Assembly (NCBI GenBank): GCA_001931535.1
Contig: CP016211.1
Location: 10,524,377 to 10,588,376, forward strand
Source: Minicystis rosea
GTDB taxonomy: Bacteria; Myxococcota_A; Polyangia; Polyangiales; Polyangiaceae
Direction of reading: 5' to 3'
Length of the DNA stretch: 64,000 nt
Positions 36,351-44,470 of the stretch are shown here, in pieces. The notes under the pieces were generated by a model that made no database searches, had not been told where the DNA came from, and saw only the letters and a program-made list of their open reading frames with translations. Position 1 is the stretch's first letter, and each line of letters opens with the position of its first letter. The position numbers were made by a program, and so were the translations under genes.

Positions 36351-37928
36351 GTGGCGCGCACGCTGCTGCTTCTCAGCGGCTTCATGGGTTCGGGCAAGTC
36401 CACCGTGGGCCGGCGTGCCGCCGAGCGCGCCGGTGTCCCCTTCACGGATTTGGACGACCTCGTCGTCGCCCGTGCCGGCAAGCCCATCCCCGCGATCTTC
36501 GCCTCCGACGGCGAGCCCGCCTTCCGCCGACTCGAGGCGGAAGTCCTCCTCGGTCTCCTCGCTGCCCCCGAGCCCCGCATCGTGGCCCTCGGCGGCGGCA
36601 CCCTCACCGACCGGAGCCTCCGCCACCGTGCCCTCGAAACCGCCCGGGTGCTGACCCTCACCGCCACGCCCGACACCGTCCTCGCGCGCACGGCCGGCTC
36701 CACCCGTCCTCTCCTTCAAGCCCCCGATCGCCTCGCGCGCATCCACGACCTCTTGGAAGCCCGCGCCGCCGCTTATGCCGAGGCGCACGCCTCCATCCCC
36801 ACCGACACCTGCTCCGTGGAAGAGGTTACCGATGCCGTCCTCTCGGCTTGGTCGGCCGAAAGCCTCGTCGTGCCGCTGGGCGACCGCAGCTACCAGGTCC
36901 GCTTCGTCTCCTCTGCTCCGGCCGAGGTCGCCGCCGCCGTCGCCGAGCTCCGCCCCTCCAAGGTCTTCTTGATGGCCGACGAGAACGTCCATCGCCTCTG
37001 GGGCGTGGGCCTCGCGGGGGCGCTCGCGGCGCGCGGGCTTTCTCCCCACGCCACGGTCGTCATTCCTTCCGGCGAGGAGCACAAGCGTCTCGGAACCGTC
37101 GAGCGAGCGCTCGCCGCGATGGTCGATGCCGGCGCCGATCGCGACGCCGTTGTCCTCGGGCACGGCGGCGGCGTGGTCACGGACATGGCCGGCCTGGCAG
37201 CCGCTCTGCTCCTGCGTGGCGTCCGTTGGGTGGGGATCCCGACGACCTTGCTGGCCATGGTCGACGCCTCGGTGGGCGGTAAGACGGGCGTGGATTTGGG
37301 CGCCGCCAAGAACGCCGTCGGTGCCTTCCACCAACCCTCGGGCGTCATCGTGGACATCGCCCACGTCACCACCGAGAGCGACCGTGCCTTCCGCAGCGGC
37401 CTCGGGGAGGTTGTGAAGTCGGCCGTCATCGGCGACCCCAGCCTCTTCGAGCTGTTGGAGTCCCACGCGGCCAAGATCGCCGCCCGTGAGCCCTCGCTCA
37501 CCCAGGAAATCGTCCGCCGTTCGGTCGCCGTGAAGACCGCCATCGTGGCCCGGGACGAGCGCGAGTCCGGCGATCGGGCCTTGCTCAACTTCGGCCACAC
37601 GGTCGGTCACGCCCTCGAATCCCAGGGCGGCTACACGCGCCTGACCCACGGCGAATCGGTCGCCTTGGGCATGGTCGCCGCGTTGCGCATCGGTGTCGCG
37701 CTCGGCGTCACGGATCCGGCGCTCGCCGATCGGACTACCGCCCTCCTGGCCCGGCTCGGCCTCCCCGTCGACCTCGACGCCCAGCCGCTCCGCGCCGCCC
37801 TGCCGTTGGTCAGCCTCGACAAGAAGCGCCGCGGCGGCGCGATCCGCTTCGTCCTTCTGCGCTCCCTCGGCGAGGCCATCCTGCGCCCCATCACCCCCGA
37901 CGCGCTCGAGCATCTCTTGCTCGGCTGA
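36351..37928 (+). CDS. aroKB: bifunctional shikimate kinase / 3-dehydroquinate synthase
   Basis: A 525-residue fusion of two shikimate-pathway enzymes. Residues 1-170 are shikimate kinase: P-loop GFMGSGKST at 10-18, FTDLDD, and GGGTLTD for shikimate binding. Residues about 175-525 are 3-dehydroquinate synthase: SGEEHKRLGTVE, GHGGGVVTDMAGLAAA, GIPTTLLAMVDASVGGKTG for NAD, and FGHTVGHALE with the metal histidines. The start is a GTG with an AGGAGG ribosome site. Separate AroK and AroB are commoner; the fusion puts steps two and five of the pathway in one chain. Reading through the junction is continuous, with no internal stop. Confidence 0.95.
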   Translation: MARTLLLLSGFMGSGKSTVGRRAAERAGVPFTDLDDLVVARAGKPIPAIFASDGEPAFRRLEAEVLLGLLAAPEPRIVALGGGTLTDRSLRHRALETARVLTLTATPDTVLARTAGSTRPLLQAPDRLARIHDLLEARAAAYAEAHASIPTDTCSVEEVTDAVLSAWSAESLVVPLGDRSYQVRFVSSAPAEVAAAVAELRPSKVFLMADENVHRLWGVGLAGALAARGLSPHATVVIPSGEEHKRLGTVERALAAMVDAGADRDAVVLGHGGGVVTDMAGLAAALLLRGVRWVGIPTTLLAMVDASVGGKTGVDLGAAKNAVGAFHQPSGVIVDIAHVTTESDRAFRSGLGEVVKSAVIGDPSLFELLESHAAKIAAREPSLTQEIVRRSVAVKTAIVARDERESGDRALLNFGHTVGHALESQGGYTRLTHGESVALGMVAALRIGVALGVTDPALADRTTALLARLGLPVDLDAQPLRAALPLVSLDKKRRGGAIRFVLLRSLGEAILRPITPDALEHLLLG

Positions 37929-37942
37929 TTACGTACCGAACT

Positions 37943-37971
37943 TTGCCGTGCTCCGAGGCCCGGCATAGACT
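37943..37971 (+). promoter_or_regulatory. sigma-70-like promoter of the following lipoprotein gene
   Basis: TTGCCG (37943-37948), a 17-bp spacer and TAGACT (37966-37971) lie between aroKB and the next gene, about 48 bp before the ATG at 38020, where GGAGG provides a ribosome site. Confidence 0.45.
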
Positions 37972-38019
37972 GGCCGAGTGCGCATTCGCCTTTCGGGGTG
38001 ATCGCTGGAGGCATTCCCA

Positions 38020-38814
38020 ATGCACGTTCATGTGAGGCGCGTGGGCGCCATCGCCTTGCTTGCGGTCGGCGGCGCCCTCGGCTCTTCCGGCTGCGTCCAG
38101 AATGAGAGCTCACTCTTCATCCGCGGCTGCATCAATGTCCCGCGGGAGTCGTGTGAGGTGGAGCTGTCGACCAACACCTCCATGCTGCTGAAGGGCAGCA
38201 TCGACGGCCTCTATCGAGGCCAATACACCTGCGACGCCCTCATCGAGAACCAGCTCGTCCGTCGCGGTGATTCGACGAAGCTCCGCACGGAGACCTCGGG
38301 CATCACGGTGTACCAAGCCGAGGTCCAGGTCCTCACGACGGACCCGGTCAATCCCCAAGCCCTCGCGCAGTACACCGTGCCCGTGAGCGGCTTCGCCGAT
38401 CCCGGCAGCGGCACCGAGCCCGGCGTGGGCGCCGCGTCGATCATGCTCATCGACAACACCACGCTGAAGAAGCTCGCGGCCAAGGCACAGGCCACCAATC
38501 AGGCGCAGAGCGTCGTCGGCAGCGCGATCCTCCACGGTCGCACGCTGGGCGGGATCGAGCTGACCAGCAACGAGCTCCGCTTCCCGATCGATGTCTTCGC
38601 CGGCAGCACCTGCGCCGTGCCTTCGGGTGACCCGTGCGTCGGCGACTCGATGGCCACGGCCAACTGCCGCGCCGGTCAAGACGGCCCGACCGACTGCCGC
38701 CTGCTCGACCCGTGCGCCTTCCTCTCGCACTGCTCGGTGATTGGCGGCGTGGTGGATCTCTCCACCGCCACCTGCCCCGGATCCGGCGCGGGCGACGGCA
38801 GCTGCTGCCCCTGA
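38020..38814 (+). CDS. lipoprotein of unknown function
   Basis: A 264-residue lipoprotein. The signal peptide has a hydrophobic core IALLAVGGALG and lipobox SSGC (Cys25). The mature protein begins VQNESSLFIRGC and contains about a dozen further cysteines, most of them in the last 60 residues (DPCVGDSMATANC, TDCRLLDPCAFLSHC), suggesting disulphide bonds outside the cytoplasm. The middle is beta-rich. No family is recognised; this style of protein is common in myxobacterial genomes. It has its own promoter and is convergent with the next gene. Confidence 0.75.
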   Translation: MHVHVRRVGAIALLAVGGALGSSGCVQNESSLFIRGCINVPRESCEVELSTNTSMLLKGSIDGLYRGQYTCDALIENQLVRRGDSTKLRTETSGITVYQAEVQVLTTDPVNPQALAQYTVPVSGFADPGSGTEPGVGAASIMLIDNTTLKKLAAKAQATNQAQSVVGSAILHGRTLGGIELTSNELRFPIDVFAGSTCAVPSGDPCVGDSMATANCRAGQDGPTDCRLLDPCAFLSHCSVIGGVVDLSTATCPGSGAGDGSCCP

Positions 38815-38851
38815 CCTCGCCCCTCGACCGACACCTCGTCGGCGATCCTGA

Positions 38852-39469
38852 TCACCGCTTCGGCGACACCGGCACGGCCTCGCCCGAGCTCCCTCGGGCC
38901 GCGGTGATCAGGAACATGATCGGCATGGCCAGGAGCACCACGTCCACCTGTGCCGCGATGACGATCGCCGTATCCCGCGCCGGCCCCAGCCCATAGCGCA
39001 CCTGCGCCAACAGCCCGCCCGACAGCACGTACTTGGAGTGGAAGTTGTAGCTCCGACTTCCCCAAAAGAGCTGCCCCGTCACGCCGGGCGTGAGCCCGAA
39101 CGCGTCCGACCCTTTCCGCGCATAGGCCCCCGCCGACAGCACGATCGGGAACGCATCAATCACCGGCAGCAGCCCGGACACGCCCCCGCCGAACTGAATC
39201 TGATCGAACGCATGGGTGAAGACTTCGGCATATGGCCCGATGCCGAAGTCACTCGTGGTGCTGCGCCCGAACAGGATGTCGCCGTGCAGCCCGAGATGAA
39301 ACGCCGTCCGCTTCCACCACTGCCGGTCATATCCCTCGCCGGCGGCGCCGATGGTGAGCCCGACCGACGCCTGCGGCTCCGCGTGCGCCACGCCGGCGGT
39401 GAGCATCAGCAGCGCGGCCAGCGCTCCACCGTTCTTCCATGGCCTCGATTTGCGCAGCCGCCGCGACAT
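38852..39469 (-). CDS. exported, possibly outer-membrane beta protein of unknown function
   Basis: A 205-residue protein with a cleavable signal peptide (KNGGALAALLMLTAGVAHA, then EPQA). The mature part has amphipathic segments rich in glycine and aromatic residues (ASVGLTIGAAGEGYDRQWW, FHLGLHGDILFGR, FGIGPYAEVFTHAF), as in small outer-membrane beta barrels. A hydrophobic helix-like stretch VVLLAMPIMFLITAA near the C-terminus is atypical for a barrel and may be a membrane anchor. The only suitable start is the ATG at 39469; the longer open frame is the shadow of zapA and bioF. The gene diverges from zapA. Confidence 0.7.
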   Translation of the reverse strand: MSRRLRKSRPWKNGGALAALLMLTAGVAHAEPQASVGLTIGAAGEGYDRQWWKRTAFHLGLHGDILFGRSTTSDFGIGPYAEVFTHAFDQIQFGGGVSGLLPVIDAFPIVLSAGAYARKGSDAFGLTPGVTGQLFWGSRSYNFHSKYVLSGGLLAQVRYGLGPARDTAIVIAAQVDVVLLAMPIMFLITAARGSSGEAVPVSPKR

Positions 39470-39535
39470 GCAGGCGCACTCTAACAGGCTCGGCGCGACC
39501 GACGGGTACCGCGATTCGTGATAGCGTGCCGCTCG

Positions 39536-39862
39536 ATGGCGGGTCGACCTGTTCAGCTTCGTGTTGGGGGCCAGTCGTATCGCGTCGTGACCAGCGCGAG
39601 TGACGATGAGCTGCAGCGGCTCGCTGCCGTCGTCGATCGAAAGCTCGCCGAAATGGTCGCGCCCGGTCGCGCGGTCACCCCACAGAACATCCTCTTGGCC
39701 GCCATGTCGCTCGCACACGATCTCGAGAGCGCCCACCGCGCCCTGGAAGACGAGCGCGCCCGCTCTGCAGCCCTCGCCGAACGAGCTCGCGGCGCGTTCG
39801 GGCGAATGTTGGAGCGAGTGGACTCCGTTCTCGGTCAGTCCGGCAGCGCGGGCGAGCCCTGA
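39536..39862 (+). CDS. zapA: cell division protein ZapA
   Basis: A 108-residue protein. The N-terminal region RPVQLRVGGQSYRVVTSASD is the ZapA beta-hairpin, followed by DELQRLAAVVDRKLAEM and a long helix (NILLAAMSLAHDLESAHRAL onward) that forms the dimer/tetramer coiled coil. ZapA bundles FtsZ filaments at the division ring. The ATG at 39536 is preferred over one six codons upstream. Its stop overlaps the bioF start by one base, so the division factor is translationally linked to biotin synthesis genes, an unusual pairing. Confidence 0.85.
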   Translation: MAGRPVQLRVGGQSYRVVTSASDDELQRLAAVVDRKLAEMVAPGRAVTPQNILLAAMSLAHDLESAHRALEDERARSAALAERARGAFGRMLERVDSVLGQSGSAGEP

Positions 39863-40989
39863 TGCCCAATCCGCTCGACCCCTTGCGCCACCTCCAAGGG
39901 GATCTCGAAGCACTGGAGCGGGAAGGCCTCCTCCGCGCACCACTGACCGGCCCCACCGAAGGTCTCCTCGATCTCTGCTCGAACGACTACCTGGGTTACG
40001 CCGGTGACCCCTGGCCAGCGCTGAACGGCCGCAGCGGCGCCGGCGCCTCCCGCCTCGTCAGCGGCAACCGCGCCGCCCATTCCCAAGCCGAAGCCGCCAT
40101 TGCCGATTGGCTGGGCAGCGAGGCCGCGCTCCTCTTCTCCTCCGGCTACGCCGCCAACGTCGGCGCCATCGGCGCTCTAACCGGCCCCGGCGACGTCATC
40201 ATCTCCGACGCGCTCAACCACGCCTCCATCATCGACGGCTGCCGCCTCTCCGGCGCCCAAGTCCGCGTCGTTCCCCACCTCGACATCGACGCGGTTCGGA
40301 GAGCGCTGGCCGACGCCACCCAGGCACGCCGCCGCTGGGTCGTTACCGAGTCCTACTTCAGCATGGATGGGGACACGCCCGACCTTTCGGCCCTGGAGTC
40401 CCTCTGCCGCACGCACGACGCCGCCCTGGTCGTCGACGAAGCCCACGCGCTCGGCGTCTTCGGCCCTGAAGGCCGGGGCCTGTGCGCGGCCAGCGGCGTG
40501 AAGCCTGACGTCCTCATCGGCGCTGCCGGCAAGGCGCTCGGCCTTCACGGAGCCTTCGTTTCAGGCTCGAAGGCCCTCCGTCTCTGGCTCTGGAACCGCG
40601 CCCGCAGCTTCGTGTTCTCGACCGGCATCAGCCCCGCGCTCGCCCTGGCCATCTGCTCCCGCGTGGAGCGCATCCGCTCGGACGACGAGGGCCGGCTTCG
40701 CATCGCCGATCGCTCCTCCAGGCTGCGCGGGGCGCTCGCCGAGCTGGGCCATCCCTCGGTGCTCGCCGGTCGCGGCCCCGTCATCCCGCTCGTCATCGGC
40801 GAGCCCGCGGCTGCCGTCTCCGTATCCTCGCGCCTCCGCACCGAAGGCGTGCTCGTGCAAGCCATCCGGCCCCCGACGGTTCCGCGGGGGACCGCTCGGC
40901 TTCGCATCACGGCCTGCGCGAGCTTGACGGAAGCCGACTTGGATCGGGCGGTGCAGGCATTCCGGGCGGCGCTAAAGAAGTGCGGATGA
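39862..40989 (+). CDS. bioF: 8-amino-7-oxononanoate synthase
   Basis: A 375-residue PLP enzyme of the alpha-oxoamine synthase family. It condenses pimeloyl-thioester with alanine in biotin synthesis. LCSNDYLGYA at the N-terminus, GAGASRLVSGNRAAHSQAE, ALNHASIIDGCRLSGA, VVDEAHALGVFGPEGRG and the PLP-lysine region GAAGKALGLHGAF are all present and correctly ordered. The start overlaps the zapA stop (TGATG) and its stop overlaps the bioD start (ATGA). The length is standard. Confidence 0.95.
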   Translation: MPNPLDPLRHLQGDLEALEREGLLRAPLTGPTEGLLDLCSNDYLGYAGDPWPALNGRSGAGASRLVSGNRAAHSQAEAAIADWLGSEAALLFSSGYAANVGAIGALTGPGDVIISDALNHASIIDGCRLSGAQVRVVPHLDIDAVRRALADATQARRRWVVTESYFSMDGDTPDLSALESLCRTHDAALVVDEAHALGVFGPEGRGLCAASGVKPDVLIGAAGKALGLHGAFVSGSKALRLWLWNRARSFVFSTGISPALALAICSRVERIRSDDEGRLRIADRSSRLRGALAELGHPSVLAGRGPVIPLVIGEPAAAVSVSSRLRTEGVLVQAIRPPTVPRGTARLRITACASLTEADLDRAVQAFRAALKKCG

Positions 40990-41660
40990 GCCGCATCGTC
41001 GTCGTCGGAACGGGCACCGGAATCGGAAAAACACACCTCGGCATCTCGCTCCTGCGAGCGCTCGCCTCCGCTGGCGTCAGCGTTGCCGGGCTGAAGCCGA
41101 TCGAATCGGGCGTGGGAGCGGGACCGACGGACGCCGAGCTGCTGGACCGGGCGGGAATGTTTCACGTGAAACATCCTCCGCCCTATGCCCTGGCCGCCCC
41201 CTTGTCGCCCCACCTGGCCGCTGCCCAGGAAGGGGTGACCATCCAGCTCAAGACCATCCAGGCCTGGGTTGCCTCGAGCGAGGCGACGTGGACGCTCATC
41301 GAGAGCGCGGGCGCGCTGCTGTCACCCATCTCGCCTCTTCTCACCAACCTCGACCTCACCGTCGCGCTCGAACCCGATCAGGTGGTGCTGGTGGCTCCCG
41401 ACCGGCTCGGCGTCCTCCATGACGTGACGGCGACGCTCTTTGCGTATCGGATCCTGGCTCCCCGGCTGCCCGAGCCCATCGTCGCCCTCCAGCCACCGGC
41501 CGAAGCAGATTCCTCGACGGGGTCGAACGCGCAGCAGTTGCTCGAGCTTGGAATCGCGCGCACGGTCGTCAGCTTCCTGCGCGCGCCCCTCGATGCGCCC
41601 GAGAACCTCGCTCGTGCCTTGGAGTTGGCGCGACTGCTTGGCGCAGTAAAGAGCGCTTAG
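40986..41660 (+). CDS. bioD: dethiobiotin synthetase
   Basis: A 224-residue ATP-dependent enzyme that closes the ureido ring of dethiobiotin from diaminopelargonate and CO2. The P-loop GTGTGIGKTHLG is at about 8-19 and LKPIESG is the substrate motif. The ATG at 40986 overlaps the bioF stop; a GTG two codons earlier is possible. Residues near 59-64 read MFHVKH, the peptide produced by a parS palindrome embedded in the gene, just before the conserved ALAAPLSPHLAA. The C-terminal half is less typical, with shortened nucleotide-recognition segments. The stop codon overlaps that of the converging ABC gene by two bases. Confidence 0.9.
   Translation: MSRIVVVGTGTGIGKTHLGISLLRALASAGVSVAGLKPIESGVGAGPTDAELLDRAGMFHVKHPPPYALAAPLSPHLAAAQEGVTIQLKTIQAWVASSEATWTLIESAGALLSPISPLLTNLDLTVALEPDQVVLVAPDRLGVLHDVTATLFAYRILAPRLPEPIVALQPPAEADSSTGSNAQQLLELGIARTVVSFLRAPLDAPENLARALELARLLGAVKSA
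41158..41173. promoter_or_regulatory. parS: parS site 1 (ParB-binding palindrome) inside bioD
   Basis: The 16-bp perfect palindrome TGTTTCACGTGAAACA matches the widely conserved chromosomal parS consensus. It is read as MFHVKH within bioD. ParB-CTP clamps load at such sites for origin segregation. Confidence 0.88.
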
Positions 41661-42388
41661 GGCCCTTTGGACGGTGCGTCGGGACTCGACGTTTCACGTG
41701 AAACGTCGAGAAGCTTCCCGCGCTCCAGCACCACTCTGGCCTTGGCCAGATCTCGGAACACCTCGGGCTCGTGGGAGACGACGGCCAACCCGGCCCCGCG
41801 CCCCACCTCTTCTTCAACCACGCGAACCAACCGCGCGACGCCCGATTTGTCCAAGCCCGCGGTGGGCTCGTCCAGCAGCACCAACGAAGGCTCGTGGAGG
41901 AGCGCGCGGGCCAAGGCGATGCGCTGGCGTTGCCCCCGCGAGCAGGTTCGGAGAGGCCGCCGAGCGAAGGCCCCGAGTTCGAAGCGCTCCTCGGCGTGCG
42001 CCCAGGCATCCTCGGCGTTCATGCCGTTCAGACGCGCCACCAGCTCCACGTTCTGTCGTCCCGTCAGGTCCGGATAGGCCAGCGTCTCATGCGACAGCCA
42101 GCCAATCTCGCTGCGGACCTCGGAGAGGTCATCGGAGTCCAGCGGCTCGTATTCGACTCGACCGGCGCTTGGCCGAATCACGGTCCCGATGATGCCGAGG
42201 AGGGTCGACTTCCCGGAGCCGTTGGAGCCCTCAATCAGGGTCAGTTGACCACAAGAGAGAGAAGCGCTGACACCGCGGAGGGCGACGGTCGACCCATAGG
42301 TCTTCACGATGGCGTGTGCCGTCACTCGCACGATCCCGCGCCGTGACGGCTGCTCTGCTGCTTCCGCCGACGTGGGTCGAGAGGGCAC
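41657..42388 (-). CDS. ABC transporter ATP-binding protein (CcmA-like)
   Basis: A 243-residue ATPase subunit. Walker A is GSNGSGKST, the signature is CSRGQRQRIALARAL (in place of LSGGQ), Walker B is LVLLDEPTAGLD and the switch histidine is in VVSHEP. Short single-domain ATPases with NGSGKSTLL and LSHETLAYPDLTGRQNVELV resemble the heme-exporter subunit CcmA, but no CcmB/CcmC genes are adjacent. The ccm genes in this window lie about 15 kb away, so the partner is unknown. The GTG at 42388 directly follows the kinase stop; an in-frame GTG near 42331 is an alternative. A second parS site is embedded in the last codons. Confidence 0.85.
   Translation of the reverse strand: MPSRPTSAEAAEQPSRRGIVRVTAHAIVKTYGSTVALRGVSASLSCGQLTLIEGSNGSGKSTLLGIIGTVIRPSAGRVEYEPLDSDDLSEVRSEIGWLSHETLAYPDLTGRQNVELVARLNGMNAEDAWAHAEERFELGAFARRPLRTCSRGQRQRIALARALLHEPSLVLLDEPTAGLDKSGVARLVRVVEEEVGRGAGLAVVSHEPEVFRDLAKARVVLERGKLLDVSRETSSPDAPSKGP
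41685..41710. promoter_or_regulatory. parS: parS site 2 within a 26-bp perfect palindrome
   Basis: The core GTTTCACGTGAAAC at 41691-41704 is the parS consensus, extended by CTCGAC on the left and GTCGAG on the right to a fully symmetrical 26 bp. It lies in the 3' coding end of the ABC ATPase gene (read as DVSRETS), 532 bp from site 1 centre to centre. Confidence 0.88.
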
Positions 42389-44065
42389 TCAGCGCTTCCT
42401 TCCCAAATCCTGCCGAACCATCGTCAGCGTATCGGTCAGAAATGCCGGGGTCTCGACGACGGTCCGCTCGTCGTCCAAGTCCACGCCCGACGGAGCGTAG
42501 ATGGGGGTCGACTCATCCTCACCGCTGCGGCTCGCAGGCAGCATATCGATTCGGTGGAAGACCGTCGTGGCATCGCTGTCCTCCATGCTTTGCTCGCTGA
42601 CGAGGAGAGGGAGCGTCTTGCGGGGAGCGTCGTCCTCCAGCTCCTTGTAGCTGCGCAGAGCACTCTGGAATTCGAGCGCAGACTGATAACGATCTTCTGC
42701 CCGCTTGGAGAGGGCCTTGTCGACGACCTGCGCGAGGCCGCTGCTCAGGTTGGCGTCGAGCTCCCGAACAGGGCGATGGGCCATGCTTAGGATCTGAACC
42801 AAGAGCGCGTTGTAGTTCTTGGCGACAAACGGGCGCTGGCCGGTGAGGCCTTCGTAGAGAACGACGCCGGCGGACCAGAGGTCGACACGCCAGTCGAGGT
42901 CTCGGTCGCCGCGGGCCTGCTCCGGCGCCATGTAGAAAGGAGTGCCGGCCGCGAGGCGCTGGCCGGTGGGGTCGGCGACGGTCTCCTCGATGTCCTCGGA
43001 CTTCGAGATGCCGAAGTCGAGCAGCTTGGGGACGAGGCGCATCCCATCCCGCTGCGAGAGGAAGATGTTGTCGGGCTTCAGGTCCCGATGGATGACGCCG
43101 CGCTGGTGGGCCGCGGCGAGCGCCGAAAGGACCTGCAGGAGGATGTCGACCATCTCCGCGGGGCTGAGCCGATGTACGCGAGCGAGGCGCTGGGCCAGGG
43201 TTTCTCCGCGGAGCCGCTCCATCACCAGGTACGGGCTGCCGTCGTCGAGGAGGCCGAGGTCGTAAACCGCGCAGATGTTCGGATGACCGAGCGTCCCTGC
43301 AACGCGGGCCTCATGCCTCAGGCGGGAAATGGCCTCCTGGTTCTGCGCTTTGCTCGGGTGGAGCACCTTCAGCGCGACCATCCGGCCGATGGTGAGGTGC
43401 TCCGCCTCGTAGACCACGCCCATGCCGCCTTCCCCGATGACGGCGTTCACTCGGTATCGGTTGCTGATGCTCCGACCAACCAAACCACGGGTGCTGGCGG
43501 GCGGCGCTTCGGAGGCAGAACGTCGCCGTGATGGCGCCGCCGTCGGGTTGGGCTGAGCCGCGTAGCTGCCGAACGTTGGAGCGGGTACCCCCATCACGGG
43601 TGTCGTTCGAGGCGCCGAGGGCAAGCGTGGGATGCTCGGCGTCGCGAGGCCAGGGGAGGTAACAGGTGTCACGTGCGGAACACCTGTCACCGGATACATG
43701 GGAACAGGCCCTGGACGAACAGGTGGACCGGCGTCACGTGCGGGCATGGCCGGAGACGGTCGCACCAAACCGGGAATCGCCGGCGCCGGCGGAATCACGC
43801 CGCGTGCTGGAGCCGGCGGGCGGGGCGCGAGGGGGCTCGGACTCACGGGAGGAACGGCCATTACGGGCGTCGCTGGAGGCGCTGGAATGGGGCGTGGCCG
43901 GCCGCGCGAATCATCGTGGGTAGCGGGCGGGCTGGAGACGATGGCGGCCGAGCCAGGAAGCAGCGGCAAGCGGGTCACGGGACACACGATGGCCCAGCGC
44001 TCGTGCTTCATTCCGCAATGCTTGCACCTTCCGTCGCTCACGAATGCCAGCGTACGTTCAGCCAT
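42389..44065 (-). CDS. eukaryote-like serine/threonine protein kinase
   Basis: A 558-residue kinase. The N-terminus holds a small zinc-ribbon-like patch (CKHCGMKHERWAIVC). Residues about 40-195 are a Pro-rich low-complexity linker. The kinase domain is at about 205-465: GEGGMGVVYEAEH, the VALKVL lysine, HRDLKPDNIFL, LLDFGISK, GTPFYMAPEQARG and DLWSAGVVLYE. A 90-residue tail follows, without a transmembrane helix, so the enzyme is cytoplasmic. The start at 44065 keeps the CxxC motif near the N-terminus; a GTG at 44119 is possible. The stop codon directly abuts the GTG of the ABC ATPase gene, suggesting coupled translation. Confidence 0.92.
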   Translation of the reverse strand: MAERTLAFVSDGRCKHCGMKHERWAIVCPVTRLPLLPGSAAIVSSPPATHDDSRGRPRPIPAPPATPVMAVPPVSPSPLAPRPPAPARGVIPPAPAIPGLVRPSPAMPARDAGPPVRPGPVPMYPVTGVPHVTPVTSPGLATPSIPRLPSAPRTTPVMGVPAPTFGSYAAQPNPTAAPSRRRSASEAPPASTRGLVGRSISNRYRVNAVIGEGGMGVVYEAEHLTIGRMVALKVLHPSKAQNQEAISRLRHEARVAGTLGHPNICAVYDLGLLDDGSPYLVMERLRGETLAQRLARVHRLSPAEMVDILLQVLSALAAAHQRGVIHRDLKPDNIFLSQRDGMRLVPKLLDFGISKSEDIEETVADPTGQRLAAGTPFYMAPEQARGDRDLDWRVDLWSAGVVLYEGLTGQRPFVAKNYNALLVQILSMAHRPVRELDANLSSGLAQVVDKALSKRAEDRYQSALEFQSALRSYKELEDDAPRKTLPLLVSEQSMEDSDATTVFHRIDMLPASRSGEDESTPIYAPSGVDLDDERTVVETPAFLTDTLTMVRQDLGRKR

Positions 44066-44470
44066 TCCGAGCGCCCTGGCCACTGCAAAATGGCGGGCTG
44101 CATTCGTGCAGGTGGACACCTCACCGATGGATTGGGAGAGCTTGGGGATAACTTCGGAGTAACCCCCGGATCAATCGTGGGTGACTCGCGTTCGATCGGT
44201 GGTGAGGGCAAGACCATCCCCGATTCGTCCCGTCTCGGCCCGGCGGCTCTCCCCAGAGGAGAGCTGTGCAAGTGTCCGTTTCTATGTGTGATTTCGAGTT
44301 TTCCCCGGAATCCACAGCCCCTACTACGACGACCACGATTTTAATTTAATCTCATCATGGAAGAGCCCGGATCCGGAGGGCGGACTGGATACGCCCGAGC
44401 CCGCGCATTTCGGACCGCGGCCCGTGCACAACCCTGCTAAGAGGGAGACCTCCGTTTTAGGGGCACGCCG
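44066..44470. other. non-coding leader between the kinase gene and dnaN; possible origin-type region
   Basis: These 405 bp separate a leftward gene from rightward dnaN. They are AT-richer than average, with TTTTAATTTAAT around 44339-44350. Two DnaA-box-like 9-mers are present: TGGGGATAA (44143-44151, 8/9 to TGTGGATAA) and GAATCCACA (44308-44316, 7/9 to TTATCCACA). A hairpin GCTCTCC-CCAGA-GGAGAGC lies at 44246-44264. The region must also hold the dnaN promoter. dnaA is not adjacent, so an origin is only a suggestion. Confidence 0.4.

Noticed and set aside
35070..37913. Very long minus-strand frame continuing from the DUF167 gene
   Set aside because: It is antisense to aroC and aroKB, which have full family motifs. 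Only the last 113 codons (34728-35069) are a real gene.
43666..44344. Plus-strand frames opposite the kinase linker, reaching towards dnaN
   Set aside because: Shadows of the proline-rich linker; no start signal or similarity.
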